NCBI GenBank assembly: GCA_039984955.1
Contig: JBDWTN010000007.1
Span: 2,488,501-2,552,500 of the forward strand
Length of the DNA: 64,000 bases
Direction of reading: 5' to 3'
Source: Marinobacter alexandrii
GTDB taxonomy: Bacteria > Bacteroidota > Bacteroidia > Cytophagales > Cyclobacteriaceae
This document shows positions 54,701 to 63,500 of this stretch, in pieces. Numbering within the stretch: the first letter of the stretch is position 1; each line of letters opens with the position of its first letter. A program made the translations under genes and the position numbers. Under the pieces are notes generated by a model. The model did not search any database. It had not been told where the DNA came from and saw only the letters and a list, made by a program, of their open reading frames with translations.

Positions 54701-55824
54701 TTCAAAAAGTTACCGCAATTTCGAGCGATATGATTAGGTTAGATTTTTCGGAAAAAATTGATCCACTAAATGTGGAGACTATTAATTTGGAGTTCGAGCC
54801 TGAAGTAGAGATCGAGAGACTCTATCAAGACTTTCAAAATCCAATATCAGTATTTGTAGTTTTAACGCAAGACCTGGAAGAAAATATTGCTTACCAACTC
54901 AATGCATTTAATGTTGCAGATTGTAACGGCAATTTGAGTGAAGCTGATGAGATCACTTTTGCCCTCCCGATAGAGGCTCAAGCAAATCAAATTCTTATCA
55001 GCGAAGTACTCTTCAATCCGCGCACAAATGGTGTCGATTTCGTAGAGCTTTATAATAATTCCGATGATTTCATTACTCTAAAAAATTGGCAATTGGCAAG
55101 ATTAGATCTAGAAGGATTGGATGATCAAGTGATACTCTCCGATGAGGAGTTGGTGCTAAATCCAAGAGATTTCATTGTCCTAACTGAATACGCAAATGTT
55201 CTGCTTAATAATTACCCGAAAGGGATCTTCTCTAAATTCTTTGAAACTTCCACATTTCCAACCTATGCTCAAGATACTGGAAATGTCATTATACTAAATG
55301 CTATGGGAGAAATACACGAGCGAGTCTTTTATGATGCAGACTATCATTATGACTTGTTGGAGAGTGTAAAAGGAATCTCGCTTGAAAGAGTCTCGTATGA
55401 TGAATCCGCGAATAACTCGAGCAACTGGCGTTCTGCTTCTAGTACCGAAGGTTTTGCTACGCCGGGTTATGCCAACTCGCAATCTTTCGAAAATGATACA
55501 CCAGTGGGAAGAGTTACTGCCAGTCCGGAAGTATTCATTCCTGGAAATGTTGGTTCTGGACGTGATTTCACCACTATCAATTACCAATTTGATGAACCCG
55601 GACAATTTGCGAACGTAAACATCTATGATCAAAACGGGAGGTTAGTGAAAAATCTGGCACAAGGTGCATCACTTGCAACTTCCGGATTTTTCCGATGGGA
55701 TGGCGACACAGATGGTGGAAGCATGGCCAGAGTTGGTTATTATATCATCATTTTTGAAATATACGATGCTAGCGGAAATTCTGAGACGATAAAAGAGACA
55801 GTGGCAGTAGGGCGCGATTTTTAG
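51787..55824 (+). CDS. large exported lamin-tail-domain repeat protein
   Basis: A 1345-residue secreted or surface protein. Signal peptide (to about 19), an N-terminal jelly-roll-like domain (about 25-195), then four tandem modules, each an Ig-like SwmB/Big_5 domain followed by a lamin-tail domain (LTD): Ig about 197, 450, 704, 965; LTD about 298 (VVINEFMPDPNP), 553 (VVINEFLSNPV), 804 (VFITEILFDPDPS), 1067 (ILISEVLFNPRTNG). Module joints share GTPGxxNS and FDDTPDT. The C-terminus (about 1240-1345; NVNIYDQNGRLVKNL, GYYIIIFEIYDASGN) is FlgD-like Ig and may serve as the sorting signal. No enzyme domain is visible. Function unknown. Confidence 0.88.
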   Translation: MKGILCLICLGLGFSVLAQINSFPENEGFEDSFVEGSDIEFVTNWIGNTVASTNRIFQTSDFRTGANALAVQPITSFDGEILITLNLTGFEDCEINFYAKSNQNGSGNRSALVFFSTSIDGGMNYGTPIQIGDESTFPNLPGQSYNQYSYTLDAVSDNQSNVFVKLFVERNETGSGSAAEFLIDDVEIIADPLTDSDPPTIQSVTAISLTEVDVKFNESVDVTTSQNSNNYGIDGAIDVTNAVVDGIDNSIVHLTTDALTNGTTYAITINNVEDENGNIIASNSQESFQYLVFEEAEEFDVVINEFMPDPNPVVTTLPDAEYVELFNRSSKYFNLENWSLDGESLPVFTLAPGGYVIIVDDDDLGLFSGFSNVLTISSFSLNNSTVDNISLLDDNATTIHAISFVGSTGGVSTELINPNGPDYSQNNFGLSIDPDGGTPGEQNSIFDDTPDTTAPQIESINVISMTELDVTFSEVLEESSAETSANYSIDGGVSINAVALDDMDGSLVHIVVSPLVSGEVRTLSVNDVQDLSANSASDTEPFEYLETEEAVAGDVVINEFLSNPVNNSDDFIELFNNSEKFIDVEGWNIIDASDTSNNLPSFIIRPGEYLIVYDDGSTIDYAAFGNALTISSLTLNNSDDQIEIVNGSDNQIAFIAYEDEQDDGVSLELINPDDPCLSLDSYSTSIDPSGNTPGSQNSVFDDTPDTEAPTVSSFGYSTSLAINFSEKMDASSLMTGEYTVSGGLTIDDIIINGDYPTSINVVFIQGIEKGIIYQFTLSDVSDCAGNAIVETTFSFSMGRAPSFNEVFITEILFDPDPSVGLPEVEFLEIHNIAGDVISTEGMFLIDASSTVELPSINLQPKSYTILTSTAGANEFTQGAVGISNFPSLNNTGEQLILTFQESLISSIDYDPAWHEDSKSDGGYSLEMVDITNPCTASGANWNSSINLNGGTPGAVNSINNEGSVPDNLGPELQKVTAISSDMIRLDFSEKIDPLNVETINLEFEPEVEIERLYQDFQNPISVFVVLTQDLEENIAYQLNAFNVADCNGNLSEADEITFALPIEAQANQILISEVLFNPRTNGVDFVELYNNSDDFITLKNWQLARLDLEGLDDQVILSDEELVLNPRDFIVLTEYANVLLNNYPKGIFSKFFETSTFPTYAQDTGNVIILNAMGEIHERVFYDADYHYDLLESVKGISLERVSYDESANNSSNWRSASSTEGFATPGYANSQSFENDTPVGRVTASPEVFIPGNVGSGRDFTTINYQFDEPGQFANVNIYDQNGRLVKNLAQGASLATSGFFRWDGDTDGGSMARVGYYIIIFEIYDASGNSETIKETVAVGRDF

Positions 55825-55925
55825 TAAAATTTTCGTCGAGTTGGATTTGTCTAATTATTTATTGTGCATCAACCTGCGTATTTTCGCTTGATTTTTACGT
55901 TTTTAGAATAATAATCTCTACTACT

Positions 55926-56300
55926 ATGAGCGAAAAGACAAGATATTCTGATGAAGAGCTAAAAGAATTCGAAGAATTAATTCTTCAGAAACTGGAAAAA
56001 GCTAAAGAAGAGCTTAATACATTGAAATCTTCTTTGACAAGAGAATCTGACGATAGCGGTGACAACTTTGCATCTGTAAAAACGCTTGAGGATGGTGCTG
56101 ATACAGCAGAAAAGGAGCATTTGAGTCAACTTGCTGGACGGCAGCAAAAATTCATCAATAATCTAGAAAATGCCTTAGTGAGAATTAAAAATGGGACGTA
56201 CGGAATTTGTGTTGATACGGGAAATTTGATCTCAAAAGAAAGACTCAAAGCGGTACCTCACACCACCCAAAGCATTGATGCAAAGCTGAATAGGTCTTAA
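55926..56300 (+). CDS. TraR/DksA-family protein lacking the C4 zinc finger
   Basis: A 124-residue protein with a coiled-coil N-part (about 8-85) and the DksA-type C-terminal signature: ALVRIKNGTYGICVDTGNLI, then SKERLKAVPHTTQSID. The usual four zinc cysteines are reduced to one (C95), the only Cys in the protein. DksA-like proteins bind the RNA polymerase secondary channel, so a transcription role is likely. Its stop overlaps the scpB start in TAATG. Confidence 0.85.
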   Translation: MSEKTRYSDEELKEFEELILQKLEKAKEELNTLKSSLTRESDDSGDNFASVKTLEDGADTAEKEHLSQLAGRQQKFINNLENALVRIKNGTYGICVDTGNLISKERLKAVPHTTQSIDAKLNRS

Positions 56301-56860
56301 TGGATTATTTGGCCAATCATATTCAAGCGCTGGTTTTTTGCTCTCCTAAACCCATAACAGAAGAGGAAATTCAAGATTGCCTTAAGGAAATGTTTGATGC
56401 AGATGTGCCTGGTGGGGACATCTCATCTGGAATTGATACTATTCGAGCGAAATTTGAGACAGATGACTTTTCGATCGAGTTGGTGAAATCAGGAGGAGGT
56501 TATCAATTCTTGACAAAACCAGCATATCAAGCAAGTATTGGTATTTTGCTTAAACAGCAGTCAAAGAAACGTCTATCTAATTCAGCTTTAGAAACACTGT
56601 CTATTATTGCATATAAACAGCCAATTACGAAGAGTGAGGCAGAACAGATTAGAGGAGTAAGTTGCGACTATTCAATTCAGAAACTTCTTGAGAAGGAGTT
56701 GGTAGAAATTAAAGGGAAATCTGAAGGAGTTGGCCGCCCGATACTATACGGAACAAGTCAGAAATTCATGGATTATTTTGGCATCAATGACTTGAAAGAA
56801 CTCCCCACCCCTAAAGATTTCAGTACTGAAGAGAACGCTATAGGCGAAGAGAACGAATAA
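56300..56860 (+). CDS. scpB: segregation and condensation protein B
   Basis: A 186-residue ScpB: two winged-helix domains, the second recognised by SALETLSIIAYKQPITKSEA and IRGVSCDYSIQKLLEKEL, then GRPILYGTSQKFMDYFGI. It is the kleisin-associated subunit of the SMC-ScpAB condensin in chromosome segregation. Coupled to the DksA-like gene by one base; the pseudouridine synthase follows 20 bases later, a common scpB-rluB neighbourhood. scpA is not nearby. Confidence 0.95.
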   Translation: MDYLANHIQALVFCSPKPITEEEIQDCLKEMFDADVPGGDISSGIDTIRAKFETDDFSIELVKSGGGYQFLTKPAYQASIGILLKQQSKKRLSNSALETLSIIAYKQPITKSEAEQIRGVSCDYSIQKLLEKELVEIKGKSEGVGRPILYGTSQKFMDYFGINDLKELPTPKDFSTEENAIGEENE

Positions 56861-56880
56861 AGGCGATCCCCGCCAGTTTA

Positions 56881-57624
56881 ATGAAACGACCTAATAAAAA
56901 GGAAATAACAAAACCTGCTGAGATCAGATTGAATCGATTTATGGCCAATGCCGGAGTTTGTTCAAGAAGAGAGGCGGATAACCTCATTGCCTCAGGCAAA
57001 ATAAAGGTCAATGGGAAAGTAGTGACTGAGATGGGCTATAAAGTCAAGAAAACGGATTCTGTTGAATATAAAGGTCAAAAACTAAAATCTGAAACTCATC
57101 AATATGTTCTCCTAAATAAACCAAAAGGTTTTGTCACCACTACAAAAGACCCTCACGCAAAGCGTACTGTTATGGAGTTGGTCTCTAAAGCATGCGAAGA
57201 ACGAATTTATCCAGTAGGTCGGCTAGATAAAGAGACTACAGGCTTACTACTCTTTACTAATGATGGCGAATTAGCAAAAAAACTTACTCATCCATCTCAC
57301 CAAGTAAAAAAAATCTATCAAGTGGAGTTAGATAAGTCGATCACAAAGGAAGATTTTCAGAAAATATTGAAAGGAGTGACCTTAGATGATGGACCAGCTA
57401 CAGTCAATGAAATGGCTATTCTTGGAGATGACAATAAGGTGTTGGGAGTTGAAATTCATATCGGTAGAAATAGAATTGTTAGAAGAATATTTGAACATCT
57501 GGGGTACACAGTTAAAAAATTGGATCGTGTAATGTTCGCCTCGCTTACTAAAAAGAACCTTCCTCGTGGCAAATTCCGACACTTGGGCCCGAAGGAAGTA
57601 ATGGGTTTGAAAGGGGTTAAATAA
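56881..57624 (+). CDS. rluB: RluB/RsuA-family 23S rRNA pseudouridine synthase
   Basis: A 247-residue enzyme: S4 RNA-binding domain (about 15-65; RLNRFMANAGVCSRREADNL) and the pseudouridine synthase domain with catalytic D116 in PVGRLDKETTGLLLFTNDG, plus the later IGRNRIVRRIFEHLGY block. It converts a uridine in 23S rRNA, by analogy with RluB, to pseudouridine. The scpB linkage favours RluB over RsuA or RluE. Confidence 0.9.
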   Translation: MKRPNKKEITKPAEIRLNRFMANAGVCSRREADNLIASGKIKVNGKVVTEMGYKVKKTDSVEYKGQKLKSETHQYVLLNKPKGFVTTTKDPHAKRTVMELVSKACEERIYPVGRLDKETTGLLLFTNDGELAKKLTHPSHQVKKIYQVELDKSITKEDFQKILKGVTLDDGPATVNEMAILGDDNKVLGVEIHIGRNRIVRRIFEHLGYTVKKLDRVMFASLTKKNLPRGKFRHLGPKEVMGLKGVK

Positions 57625-57670
57625 CCTCCTCCCAAAATCAATGTCATTTTCTAAAAAAAATTGTTAAAAA

Positions 57671-57803
57671 TTATCTTTTTGATAATTGATGGATCATTTA
57701 TGTACTATCAATTATTCTTTTTGTAAAAATTCAATTCGAATGAGATAAAAAACTATCTTAAAAAGATATTATTTACGTAAATAGCTATCTTCATGGATCA
57801 TTT
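57671..57803 (+). promoter_or_regulatory. palindrome-rich leader of the ammonium transporter gene
   Basis: Within the 192-base gap before amt are three perfect inverted repeats: TTATC-TTTTT-GATAA (57671-57685), TATCTT-AAA-AAGATA (57754-57768) and ATTTACGTAAAT (57771-57782). An 11-base direct repeat, ATGGATCATTT, occurs at 57689-57699 and 57793-57803. They are good candidate operators for nitrogen-dependent control; the last repeat lies 14 bases before the ATG. Confidence 0.5.
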
Positions 57804-57816
57804 TTAATCCAATTTC

Positions 57817-59148
57817 ATGATAAAATTCAATTTTGACAAGAAATTTGCTTCAATTCTATTTCTTTTCTTACTTCCTGTTTTCTCTTTTGCTCAAAACGGA
57901 GATTCGATAGACACTGGCAATACCGCTTGGATGCTGATGTCAACAGCCTTGGTTATGTTGATGACACCTGCGGGCCTTGCTTTGTTTTATGGAGGATTGA
58001 CACAAAGCAAGAGCGTGCTTAATACGGTAGGGATGAGCTATGTTGCTTATTTGATTGGCTCGCTTATCTGGGTGATTATTGGCTATTCACTGGCATTCGC
58101 TTCAGGAAATGACTTTATTGGGGGGTTGGATTATGTTTTTCTTAGCGGCATAAATATTACAGACTTGGTGGATGGTGCTAATATCCCCAAGTTGTTAGAT
58201 GTTGCTTTTCAAGGAACTTTTGCTGCAATAGCTCTAGCCATTGTGAGTGGGTCTGTGATAGAACGGATACGATTCTCGACTTGGATATGGTTTTCCATCC
58301 TATGGATTATGGTGGTTTATGCACCCATCTGTCATTGGGTTTGGGGATCTGAAGGATTTTTGCATGGTGACTTGGACTTTGCTGGTGGCACAGTCATTCA
58401 TATTAATGCTGGTGTTTCAGGGCTCATATTAGCTTTGTTGGTAGGCAGGCGTGTCAATTTGCACGAAGAGAGGAAGCCATCTTCAATCAAGTTTATGGTG
58501 CTTGGTTCAGCTTTGTTATGGTTTGGTTGGTTCGGGTTTAACGGGGGTAGTGCGTATGGAGCAAATGCTTCGGCAGCAAACGCGATGCTGGTGACCAATG
58601 TTGCTGCTTGTGCGGGCGGCTTGGTTTGGTTGTTGATTGAAATGTTGATCATTAAAAAACCAACCTTGATAGGCGTTGCTTCAGGGGTGATTTCGGGCCT
58701 TGTATGTATTACACCAGCAGCCGGTTATGTTGGAGTTTCTGGCGCTCTGATTATTGGAGCGATTGGAAGTGTGATTGGATATATAGGTGTGGTAAAATTA
58801 AAAGATTACTTTGGACATGATGATACATTAGATGCTTTTGGCATGCACGGCCTGGTAGGTATTGCTGGTGCGTTACTCACAGGATTGTTAGCAAATCCTG
58901 CAATCGACCCGTCTTCTGCTGGGGTATTTTATGGTAATCCGGGGCAGTTTCTTATTCAATTGAAGTCCGTAGTAGCTACCATTGTCTACTCGGCAGCAGG
59001 AACATTCATTGTATTTAAAACGGTGGCGCTATTCACAAAAGGAGGGAGAATAACAGAAGATATGGAGCTCGAGGGAATGGACATTGGATATCATGGTGAA
59101 CAGCATATGGCCATTGAAAAAGAAATGGTAACTGACCTCACTAAATAA
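57817..59148 (+). CDS. amt: ammonium transporter (Amt family)
   Basis: A 443-residue inner-membrane channel with a cleavable-looking signal (LFLLPVFSFAQ) and 11 helices. Signatures: TPAGLALFYGGLTQSKSVLN, the first pore His in GGTVIHINAGVSG, FGWFGFNGGSA and the second pore His in DAFGMHGLVGIAG. It brings in ammonium when nitrogen is scarce. No glnK/PII gene lies beside it in this window. It converges on gltD-gltB, which assimilate ammonium-derived glutamine nitrogen. Confidence 0.96.
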   Translation: MIKFNFDKKFASILFLFLLPVFSFAQNGDSIDTGNTAWMLMSTALVMLMTPAGLALFYGGLTQSKSVLNTVGMSYVAYLIGSLIWVIIGYSLAFASGNDFIGGLDYVFLSGINITDLVDGANIPKLLDVAFQGTFAAIALAIVSGSVIERIRFSTWIWFSILWIMVVYAPICHWVWGSEGFLHGDLDFAGGTVIHINAGVSGLILALLVGRRVNLHEERKPSSIKFMVLGSALLWFGWFGFNGGSAYGANASAANAMLVTNVAACAGGLVWLLIEMLIIKKPTLIGVASGVISGLVCITPAAGYVGVSGALIIGAIGSVIGYIGVVKLKDYFGHDDTLDAFGMHGLVGIAGALLTGLLANPAIDPSSAGVFYGNPGQFLIQLKSVVATIVYSAAGTFIVFKTVALFTKGGRITEDMELEGMDIGYHGEQHMAIEKEMVTDLTK

Positions 59149-59160
59149 AAGAGCTTATAC

Positions 59161-60561
59161 TTAGGCCGTAAGATAATCATCTACGGCCTGAGCTGCTTTT
59201 CTGCCTTCAGCTATAGCCCAGACAACAAGAGATTGACCCCTTCGCATATCTCCGGCAGCAAATATTTTCTTTGAACTGGATTTAAAATTTTTGGTTTCTA
59301 CATTGCCTCTTTCATCTAATTCAATCTGAAGCTGTTCCAACAGCCCCTCTTTTTGCGGATGAACAAAACCAGCAGCGATGAGAGTGAGCTCAGCAGGGAT
59401 GATTCTTTCAGAGCCATCTTTTTCTACCAGTTTTCCATTTTTGAAAGCTACATCTACAACTTTCAATCCTTTGAGTTTTCCATTCTCACCTACAAATTCT
59501 TTTGTAAGAATAGCCCATTCACGATCACAGCCTTCCTCATGAGAAGTTGAAGTTCTCAAGGTCATTGGCCACTCTGGCCAAGGATTAGTTTCCACCCTTT
59601 CAAGTGGCGGCTTATCCATAATTTCTATTTGACGAACCGAATCGGCTCCTTGACGATTACTTGTGCCCACACAATCAGAACCAGTGTCCCCTCCTCCAAT
59701 GACTATAACATCTTTCTTGTTAGCGGAAATTTTATTTTTTACGCTGAGATTTCCGGCAACATCTCGGTTTTGTTGGGTGAGAAAATCCATGGCAAAGTGA
59801 ACGCCTTCCAAGTCTCTGCCAGGAATAGGGAGATCTCGAGGAATAGTGCTACCACCACAAAGAACAACAGCGTCAAAATTTTTGAGCAACTCACTACCTT
59901 TAATATCCTGACCTACATTCACATTAGTTTTAAAGCTAATACCTTCCTTCCCGAGGATAGTTACCCGCCGATCCACTACTACTTTATCTAACTTGAAATC
60001 GGGAATCCCGTACCTCAGTAGACCTCCTATCTCTGAATCTCTTTCAAAAACAGTTACTTCATGCCCTTTTTGATTGAGTGTATCTGCGACTGCCAATCCG
60101 GCAGGTCCTGAACCAACAATCGCTACCTTCTTTCCAGTCTGAATTTGTGGATGGCGAACGATTTCCCACCCCATTTCAAAGGCTTTTTCAGCGATGCTTT
60201 TTTCGATGTGCTCAATAGCTACAGGTGGATGATTGATTCCAAGAACACATGATCCTTCGCATGGCGCAGGACAGATACGTCCTGTGAATTCTGGAAAATT
60301 ATTGGTTGATTTTAAAATTTGATAGGCTTCCTTCCATTCGTTGCGGTAGACAGCATCATTGAAGTCTGGAATCTTGTTTCCAAGTGGGCAGCCGGAGTGA
60401 CAAAATGGGACACCACAATCCATGCATCGAGCTGCCTGCATCTCAGTCTTTTCTTCCGGGAAGCTTAATTCAAATTCTGTGTACTTCTTTAATCGCTTAG
60501 CTGTTGGCTCATTCTCCGGCAACTCTCTTTGAAACTCTATAAATCCTGTTGGCTTTCCCAT
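59161..60561 (-). CDS. gltD: glutamate synthase, small (beta) subunit
   Basis: A 466-residue flavoprotein that passes electrons from NADPH to GltB. The N-terminal ferredoxin-like cysteines (CMDCGVPFCHSGCPLGNKIPD reads C-x2-C-x4-C-x3-C; then CPAPCEGSC) bind 4Fe-4S clusters. FAD site: GSGPAGLAVAD; NADPH site: GGGDTGSDC; C-terminal FAD block: FAAGDMRRGQSLVVWAI. It follows gltB with 10 bases between. An 8-bp hairpin (59163-59189) lies over its last codons. Confidence 0.97.
   Translation of the reverse strand: MGKPTGFIEFQRELPENEPTAKRLKKYTEFELSFPEEKTEMQAARCMDCGVPFCHSGCPLGNKIPDFNDAVYRNEWKEAYQILKSTNNFPEFTGRICPAPCEGSCVLGINHPPVAIEHIEKSIAEKAFEMGWEIVRHPQIQTGKKVAIVGSGPAGLAVADTLNQKGHEVTVFERDSEIGGLLRYGIPDFKLDKVVVDRRVTILGKEGISFKTNVNVGQDIKGSELLKNFDAVVLCGGSTIPRDLPIPGRDLEGVHFAMDFLTQQNRDVAGNLSVKNKISANKKDVIVIGGGDTGSDCVGTSNRQGADSVRQIEIMDKPPLERVETNPWPEWPMTLRTSTSHEEGCDREWAILTKEFVGENGKLKGLKVVDVAFKNGKLVEKDGSERIIPAELTLIAAGFVHPQKEGLLEQLQIELDERGNVETKNFKSSSKKIFAAGDMRRGQSLVVWAIAEGRKAAQAVDDYLTA
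59163..59189 (-). promoter_or_regulatory. hairpin over the gltD 3' end
   Basis: AGGCCGTA and TACGGCCT (59163-59170 and 59182-59189) form a perfect 8-bp stem with an 11-base loop, between the convergent amt and gltD ends. It overlaps the final gltD codons and has no T run, so it may be an mRNA 3'-end stabiliser or may be chance. Confidence 0.35.
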
Positions 60562-60571
60562 CTCTTATGAT

Positions 60572-63500
60572 TTAATAAACTGGAGTCATTGGAATATTTG
60601 ATTTGGCTTCTTCTCTAATGCCCTTGTATTGTATGGGGATCACCTTCACCAGATGATTTAGATATCGATCCCAATCGAGAAGAATTTCTTGAGCAAGACT
60701 GCTAGATGTATGCCTTAGATGATTAACAATCAAAGTTTTGATAGTGGATACATCTTCTCCGTCAAGTCTATCAAAAACGACCATCTCCATGTTGCAATTT
60801 CTGTTCAATTCACCACTTACATCTAAAACATAGGCGATACCACCGCTCATACCTGCTGCAAAATTTTTCCCAGTCTCACCAAGTACAAGCACGGTTCCTC
60901 CGGTCATGTATTCACAACCATGGTCTCCAACACCCTCTACCACTGCTTTTGCACCAGAGTTTCTAACGGCGAATCGTTCTCCAGCTATTCCATTTATGTA
61001 GCATTCCCCACTTGTGGCTCCATACAAAGCTACATTTCCGATAATGGTATTTTCTCTGGCTTTGAAACGTACATTTCTTTGCGGATGAATAATGACTCTC
61101 CCACCAGAAAGCCCTTTTCCCACATAGTCATTGGCATCACCTTCAAGAATAAATTTTATTCCGTTGGCTAGGAATGCACCAAAACTTTGTCCTGCCGATC
61201 CTTTAAATTTTATTTTCAATAAACTTGAAGGGAGCCCCTCTACACCATATTTTTTGGAGATAAAACTCGATATGATAGCACCAGTGGTTCGATCTGTGTT
61301 TTTTATGTCATACTCATATGCAGCTACAAATTCTTTCTCTAATTCATCTTTTACATCACTCCATATCTTTCTGTCCAATACTGTATCCAACTGAGACTGT
61401 TGCCTTCTGGAATGATAGCGGGTATCATTTGTTTCTTCATACAGAAGAATTTTGGAAAGATCTAACCCTCTGGAATCGATATTTTTGTTCTGTTGTAATA
61501 CATGACTTTGTCCCACCATTTCGTTGATAGTCTTGAAGCCCAATTCGGCCATTATCTCGCGAAGCTCTTCTGCCATAAATCTGAAAAGAGTTATAACATG
61601 ATCTGGATCTCCAGTAAATAGTTTTCTGAGCTTTTCATCTTGTGTGGCAATTCCTACAGGACACGTATTGAGGTGACACTTACGCATCATGATACATCCT
61701 TCGGCAATTAGTGCAGCTGTTGAGACACCCCATTCTTCAGCTCCTAGCAGTGTTGCAATGGCGATATCTCTTCCGGTCATCATTTTACCATCCGATTGTA
61801 AAACCACTCGACTCCTTAATCTACTTTTGACTAAAGTTTGCTGTGCTTCCGAGAGCCCCATTTCCCATGGTAGGCCCGCATGCCGTATTGAACTAAGCGG
61901 AGATGCCCCTGTTCCACCATCGGCACCAGAGACAAGAATTGCATCTGCAAATCCTTTAGCTACCCCAGCTGCGATCGTTCCCACACCCGCCTGAGAGACA
62001 AGCTTTACATTGATGCGAGCATCGGGATTGGCATTTTTTAGATCAAAAATTAATTGAGCTAAATCTTCTATTGAGTAGATGTCGTGATGAGGTGGAGGAG
62101 AAATCAAGTCTACCCCGGGCGTAGACATTCGAACTTTTGCGATCCATTTATTTACCTTATGCCCTGGAAGTTGTCCTCCCTCACCAGGTTTTGCGCCTTG
62201 AGCAATTTTTATCTGAATCTCATCTGCATTGTTTAGATAATGCGAGGTAACACCAAACCTACCCGAGGCTACTTGCTTTATTCTTGATTTTTCTGAGTCG
62301 CCATTTTCTCTTAAAACAAATCGACTAATGTCTTCTCCTCCTTCACCACTGTTGCTTTTTCCTCCAATGCGATTCATTGCAATAGCAAGGGTGGTATGTG
62401 CTTCATGTGAAATGGATCCAAAAGACATAGCCCCAGTTGCAAATCTTTGAAGTATTCTATCTACAGATTCAACTGAGTCTAATGAGATTGATTTTCTTTT
62501 TTTAAATGACAGTAAGTGACGTATATAGAAATAACCTTCCTCTGGCTTACTGATGTGAGCAGCATACTTTTTGTAAAGTGAGTAGTCTTTTAACTTGGTC
62601 GCTTTTTGAAGCAAATGGATTGTTTCTGGATCTATTAAGTGTTTTTCCTGATCCTTTCGCCAGCTATACACCCCACCATGTTCAATAGGATTATTCGAAT
62701 AGGCGAGCATATGATTTTTGCGGATTCCTTCTTCGAAATGATCAAAACTATTCCCTTCAACTCTGGAAATGGTGCCATTGAAACATGTTTTAATGACCTT
62801 TGAAGATAATCCGATGGCTTCAAATATTTGAGCTCCTTGATAGGACTGAAGGGTGGAAATACCCATTTTGGACATAATCTTCAATAGTCCTTTCCCTATA
62901 GCTCTGGCATAATTGTCCGAAAGCTCATTGAAGTCAAGATCTTTAGATTTTGCATGGGCATTCATGTGGCTAAAGGCTAGATAGGGCATCACAGCACTAG
63001 CTCCAAAACCAATCAATGTGGCAAAATGATGAACTTCTATTATATCTGCACCATGGGCAATTAAACTGGTCTTGGCCCTTAGTTTTTTGTCAGTCAAGTA
63101 ATGCTGGACGGCACCAATTGAGAATAGTGATGGAATTGCAAAATGAGTTGCATCCTGTTTAGCATCACTAAGGATTAGGATTTTCGATCCACTTACTACG
63201 GCCTTCTCAGCTTCCTTGCATATTCGAATTAATGCTTTTTCCAGTGTCTCATTTTTTGAAAAAATACAATCAATTACTTGATGAGAAAATCCTTGATTTG
63301 AAAGTTCTAAAACTTTCTGAAATGTATTTGGTCGTAGAACAGGTCTGGTTATATGTATCTGATGGCAATGCTCAGGATCTTCGGACAAGATGTTGGCACC
63401 CTGACCTAATCTTGTAAAGAGTGACATCACCATTCGTTCGCGAATTGGATCAATAGGAGGGTTACTCACCTGAGCAAAAAACTGTTTCAAGAAGTTCGAT

